Shown piece after piece: positions 60,926 through 64,000 of a stretch of 64,000 nt of DNA (position 1 is the first letter of the stretch; each line of letters opens with the position of its first letter). The notes beneath the pieces were generated by a model, which was not told where the DNA came from, searched no databases, and saw only the letters and a list, made by a program, of their open reading frames with translations. A program made the translations under genes and the position numbers. The stretch comes from Clostridia bacterium (GTDB lineage Bacteria > Bacillota > Clostridia > Christensenellales > UBA1242). The stretch covers positions 159,699 to 223,698 of the forward strand of contig JAFQTP010000003.1 in assembly GCA_017409005.1 (NCBI GenBank), given 5' to 3'.

Positions 60926-61975
60926 TTAATCTTTTCTTAATTTTACTTTTGTTGCAGCTTCACGCCTAATATCTTCGCTCATGGCAGCATAATGCTTACG
61001 AGTTGTGTTAACGTCTTTATGACCAAGCACCGATGCTACAACATAAATATCGTTTGTTTCGCGATATAAGTTAGTACCATATGTGCTTCTAAGTTTATGT
61101 GGTGTAATTTTTTTTAGGGGAGCGGCATAACTAGCATATTTTTTAACCAACTTTTCAACAGCCCTAACACCCATGCGTTTATTTTGTAAACTTATAAATA
61201 ATGCCTTTTCGTCTTTAGGAATTTCTTTGTTATTATTTCTAATAACCATCCATTTTTCTAAAGCATCTTTAACTTCATCATTAAAATATAAAATCACACG
61301 GCTTCCGCCTTTTCGAGTTATGGTAAAAGCATTGTTTTCAAAATCGATGTCGTCTACATTTAAGCCAACACATTCAGAAATACGAATACCAGTTCCTAAA
61401 AATAACGAAAGAAGGGCAAAATCACGCTCTTTAGTGTGTTTATGAAACCCTTTTTCCATGGTTGTCATGCCACTTCCTTCTTCCGAAATGTTTAAAATTT
61501 TAACAACTTCGTCAACTTCAAGCCTTATAATTTCACTTTCGCGGTAACGCGGTGTATCAACTTTTGTTCCAACATTATTATCAATTTTTTCTTTCTTAAA
61601 AAAATATTTAAGTAGGGCACGCACACTGCTAAGTTTGCGGCCTTTGCCTTTTAATCCGTTTCTGTAAACTTTTTTATCTACTTTATAAACAGTTAAATAA
61701 TCTAAAAACATTTCTAAATGGGTGCTTGTTACTTGATTTAAATCGTCTAGGGTAAGCTCAGAAATCTTTTTACCATAAAACTCTTGAGTGTTAGTAACTA
61801 AAAACTCAAAAAAAATTTTTAAATCTCTAGCATATCCAAGCCTAGTTAAGGGCATTGTTTGGTTTTCAATTCCCATAAAAAACTGACCACAAAAAGCTGG
61901 CAGTTCAAGCCTTAATTCACGTATTTTTAAAATGTTTTCTTCGTCGCGCGACTGAAAATAATTATTATTTCTCAT
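60926..61975 (-). CDS. Tyrosine recombinase (XerC/XerD-like)
   Basis: The 349 residues comprise an N-terminal SAM-like DNA-binding domain (core-binding, about 40-140) and the catalytic domain. Catalytic residues are visible as Arg in GTGIRISECVG, Lys in RKGGSR, HKLR (H-x2-R), His in LGHKDVNTT, and Tyr in RKHYA. Located beside lexA with no phage genes nearby, it may be the host Xer. A frame from 62044 is open, but ATG 61975 lies 10 nt after a good -10 (TTGATT-17-TATAAT on the minus strand), so the mRNA would be nearly leaderless and the longer form would start upstream of the promoter. Confidence 0.88.
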   Translation of the reverse strand: MRNNNYFQSRDEENILKIRELRLELPAFCGQFFMGIENQTMPLTRLGYARDLKIFFEFLVTNTQEFYGKKISELTLDDLNQVTSTHLEMFLDYLTVYKVDKKVYRNGLKGKGRKLSSVRALLKYFFKKEKIDNNVGTKVDTPRYRESEIIRLEVDEVVKILNISEEGSGMTTMEKGFHKHTKERDFALLSLFLGTGIRISECVGLNVDDIDFENNAFTITRKGGSRVILYFNDEVKDALEKWMVIRNNNKEIPKDEKALFISLQNKRMGVRAVEKLVKKYASYAAPLKKITPHKLRSTYGTNLYRETNDIYVVASVLGHKDVNTTRKHYAAMSEDIRREAATKVKLRKD

Positions 61976-61984
61976 AACACAACA

Positions 61985-62013
61985 ATTATAAACTATTCGG
62001 AAAATAAAATCAA
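61985..62013 (-). promoter_or_regulatory. Promoter of the tyrosine recombinase, probable leaderless mRNA
   Basis: On the minus strand, -35 TTGATT (62013-62008) and -10 TATAAT (61990-61985) have a 17-nt spacer; only 9 nt separate the -10 from ATG 61975. Confidence 0.65.
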
Positions 62014-62104
62014 AGAAATTAAAGTTATAAATTAAAAATGACATTTAATTTATATTGTGTTACAATTTAAATAATTAAAGTAATTTTAAGGGAATAATAA
62101 TACT

Positions 62105-62983
62105 ATGCTAAATTTTAATAATTATTTAAATGTTACCGACACCATTAATTATAAATACGTTAAAGAAAATTTAATAACCATTACAAAAAGTATGGTTAAT
62201 TCTTATTTTGCCGATAAACCAATGTTTGAAGAAAAAAACTTTAAATATTATTACTATGACGATTTTATTTTTGACACAAACAACAGCGAAAACAATTATA
62301 TAACGCTTTATATTGAAATTAATCAGCCACGAAACGTAAAAGAAATTCAAAACAAAAAGTTTGCCAAAAAAGATAAAAATGTTAAAGATTTACACTTAAC
62401 TTTAGAAGAAATTAAAAACGGACTTTTTGAACAATGTGTTCTAAACTTTGATAATTCAACCTTAATTTGGCAAGAACAATATAGCATTAATTTATCTGTA
62501 AACGAAGTTGTTGACACCCAAAAAGTTAATTATTTAATTAGAATTATTCCATGCTTTACTTACGTTAACGAAAACAAAGTTTCAGGTGTAATTTATTATA
62601 ACAACGATTTAAATAAAATTGAAATTGAATATCCGCTTGTTTCAACCAAAAACTTTAAAGCTAAAAATAAACGAACAAATGGCTTATTCTATTTTTACGA
62701 TATTGTAATTAAAAACATTTTTTTAACCGAACGTAAAGAAAAAAATATGTACTTCGAAATTTTTGAAACTTTGCTTTATAATGTTCCAGATAAATTGTTT
62801 GTTGACGAATCGGTTAACACATTAATGTCAATTTTAAATTTCTTACGCAACAATAACATTAAAGATTATAAAAGCATTGACGAACAAGATTACGCATTTA
62901 CATCAATATATAAATCATTTTCAATTTTATTTGCAAAACATGCGTTAAAAGAAATTGAAAAACACGTTAAAAAACAATTGTAA
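62105..62983 (+). CDS. Uncharacterised protein with nucleotidyltransferase-like C-terminal motif
   Basis: Soluble protein of 292 residues, not assigned to a family. The second half shows LIRIIPCFTY, a run of polar residues ending KAKNKRTNG, then YDIVIKNIFL and FETLLYNVPDKLF. This series recalls the region after the catalytic core in OAS/CD-NTase-like nucleotidyltransferases, where the Lys-Asn block and (E)xLxYNVPD recur. The expected GS and D-x-D catalytic motifs are not seen; DDFIFDTNNSENNYITLYIE stands where they would be. It could be an inactive or accessory nucleotidyltransferase relative; confidence in function is low. RBS AAGGGA. Confidence 0.5.
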   Translation: MLNFNNYLNVTDTINYKYVKENLITITKSMVNSYFADKPMFEEKNFKYYYYDDFIFDTNNSENNYITLYIEINQPRNVKEIQNKKFAKKDKNVKDLHLTLEEIKNGLFEQCVLNFDNSTLIWQEQYSINLSVNEVVDTQKVNYLIRIIPCFTYVNENKVSGVIYYNNDLNKIEIEYPLVSTKNFKAKNKRTNGLFYFYDIVIKNIFLTERKEKNMYFEIFETLLYNVPDKLFVDESVNTLMSILNFLRNNNIKDYKSIDEQDYAFTSIYKSFSILFAKHALKEIEKHVKKQL

Positions 62984-63031
62984 CAATTAAAGTTTAAATA
63001 CTATGCAAACTATAATTTATAGCAAAAACAC

Positions 63032-63066
63032 AACAAATCCAATTATAAGTTGGATTTGTTTTTTTA
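63032..63066 (+). terminator. Terminator after the gene at 62105
   Basis: An 11-bp stem AACAAATCCAA/TTGGATTTGTT with T tract. Confidence 0.88.
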
Positions 63067-63212
63067 TTTAAAATATTAAAAATTTAAATTAAAAGTTTTA
63101 AAATTGCTTTAAAAACAAAAAACATAAAAAACCATTTCAAAATAAAAATATTATAAAAGCTTAAAAAATTATAAAAAAATTAAAACAACGTAATAAAGCC
63201 ACCGTTCAAGCC

Positions 63213-63250
63213 TAAACTATTCGCAAAACTATCCTTTTGCGAATAGTTTA
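63213..63250. repeat. 16-bp perfect inverted repeat
   Basis: TAAACTATTCGCAAAA and its exact complement are separated by CTATCC. It has no T tract, so it is not a standard terminator. The outer 11 nt (TAAACTATTCG) also occur at 61989-61999, in the promoter of the tyrosine recombinase. Confidence 0.85.
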
Positions 63251-63310
63251 TATATGTGTTTTTTATTTATTATAAACCTACTCTGCAAATAAATTACTCA
63301 TAAAACAAAT

Positions 63311-63340
63311 AAAACCGCCTCAAAAATTGAAGCGGTTTTT
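63311..63340. terminator. Terminator of the YgjP-like gene (bidirectional)
   Basis: The stem AAAACCGC-x-TCAA / TTGA-x-GCGGTTTT has A/T runs on both sides; it lies 53 nt after the minus-strand stop. Confidence 0.8.
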
Positions 63341-63392
63341 GTGTTTACCATAAGGGATATTAGTTACTTATAATTTTATCCCCTGTTTAGCT

Positions 63393-64000
63393 TTACCTTA
63401 ACAATTGTAGCAAAAAGTTTAGTTCCTTTAGTTTTGACCTATGCTTTTTATAGTCTGGCATTATTGATTCAATTATTAAATAGAATTGTTTACTATGGTT
63501 AAATTCTATTGTGTGGCTGAGTTCATGAATAATTACATAATCGATAACCTTGTGTGGCAACATGCTAAGCCTTAAATTAAATTGTAAATCAGCCGTGTTA
63601 CTGCAACTGCCCCATTTTGCTTTTGAATTAACAACCTTAACACTTGAATAATTTACTTGCATTAAATTAGCAAAATATTCAACTCGTTTACTTAAAATTT
63701 CTTTAGTAACGTTTGTATAAAACTTATAAAGCATTAAATTTCGTTTACCATCATCGTTATCAAGTGGAACATATATATTACCATTTGATATTTCAATCTT
63801 CTTTAATTTTTCGATTGGAATAGCGGTGTATGTATCTCCACAAAACATGTATTGTTCACCACTAAAATAAGCATTATTTAGCATTCTGGAATTTTGTATT
63901 GCACGCTGCTTATTTAATATCCACTTCTCTTTTTGTTTTATAAAAGAGTATATATAATCCATGCTTAGCCTTTTAGGTGCTCTAACAATTAAACTTCCAT
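63393..64000 (-). CDS. YgjP/DUF45-family zinc metallopeptidase, N-terminus beyond window
   Basis: Zincin of the M48-related YgjP (WLM/DUF45) group. The catalytic motif is HELSH with a downstream E-x-NHS, preceded by KAKWGSCS and FNLRLSMLP. An ATG at 63962 is in frame, but upstream codons up to base 64000 encode GSLIVRAPKRLS, which matches the conserved G-x-L-x-VRAPK strand before it, so the gene continues past the window end. The cellular role is unknown. Confidence 0.88.
   Translation of the reverse strand, partial: GSLIVRAPKRLSMDYIYSFIKQKEKWILNKQRAIQNSRMLNNAYFSGEQYMFCGDTYTAIPIEKLKKIEISNGNIYVPLDNDDGKRNLMLYKFYTNVTKEILSKRVEYFANLMQVNYSSVKVVNSKAKWGSCSNTADLQFNLRLSMLPHKVIDYVIIHELSHTIEFNHSKQFYLIIESIMPDYKKHRSKLKELNFLLQLLR

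Larger units (their letters stand above)
62984..63392. other. Intergenic region of about 400 bp
   Basis: No gene is visible. It contains a terminator for the gene at 62105, an extremely A-rich stretch (63060-63190), a large perfect inverted repeat (63213-63250), and the terminator of the minus-strand metallopeptidase. No promoter-like pair is convincing. Confidence 0.6.

Overview
The window reads as a chromosomal segment of an AT-rich (about 30% GC by eye), spore-forming, low-GC Gram-positive bacterium, most like a member of the Clostridia. The evidence is conserved Firmicutes gene order (def-fmt-rsmB-rlmN-rsgA-rpe, yloU-fakA, ytxC-thrS, infC-rpmI-rplT, ruvCAB-queA-tgt-yajC-secDF, recJ-hemZ, rpsO-pnp, ftsK-rimO-pgsA-cinA-recA, miaB-mutS-mutL-miaA-lexA), a zinc-type L28, a threonyl T-box, and sporulation genes: a previously hidden 25-codon spoVM at 6150-6227 and ytxC. 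No rRNA, CRISPR array, insertion sequence or prophage is visible. Nearly all genes are housekeeping; the accessory content lies at about 9.6-13.7 kb, 15.9-19.6 kb and 62-64 kb.

Layout. 1-6.1 kb: a translationally coupled operon for N-terminal protein processing and ribosome maturation (def to pnuC), then spoVM. 6.3-8.8 kb: rpmB on the minus strand, then the Asp23-family gene and fakA. 9.0-9.5 kb: a four-tRNA operon (Val, Gly, Cys, Leu) with a strong promoter and terminator. 9.6-13.7 kb: an SDR, a Nudix hydrolase, an NIF3-like/tandem-GNAT/unknown operon, and a small basic Ser/Thr/Lys/Ala-rich protein. 13.8-15.8 kb: a divergent MetRS-like enzyme. 16.0-18.6 kb: a zinc-sensing ArsR repressor and its P1B metal ATPase with clear operators. 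18.7-22.5 kb: a lipase-like hydrolase, ytxC, T-box and thrS. 22.6-26.5 kb: a phosphoesterase, the infC operon with an attenuator leader, a TrmH-type methyltransferase and yebC. 26.7-35 kb: Holliday-junction genes, queuosine genes and Sec accessory genes. 35-41.5 kb: recJ-hemZ, rpsO, pnp. 41.6-50.7 kb: two envelope proteins, then ftsK to recA. 50.8-53.1 kb: a class A PBP on the minus strand. 53.4-60.1 kb: miaB-mutS-mutL-miaA. 60.2-62 kb: lexA and a tyrosine recombinase on the minus strand. 62-64 kb: an unknown protein and an edge-truncated YgjP-type metallopeptidase.

Functionally, the window links translation (initiation, tRNA and rRNA modification, ribosomal proteins), protein export, and DNA repair under SOS control. 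Near-identical LexA-type boxes (CAAAC-N4-GTTYTA) precede lexA, recA and ruvC.

The most unusual global property is stop codon use. All 58 genes whose stop lies in the window end in TAA (51) or TAG (7), and none ends in TGA. Consistent with this, the usual 4-nt ATGA gene overlap is absent, and five gene pairs overlap by 8 nt as ATGNNTAA. Other features worth a look are three genes with apparently leaderless promoters, an ATT-initiated rsgA beside the classical ATT-initiated infC, ThrRS without a TGS domain, a degenerate CinA, loss of stp/prkC and of apt/rel/dtd from their usual clusters, and two unknown proteins with hints of ADP-ribosyltransferase-like and nucleotidyltransferase-like folds.
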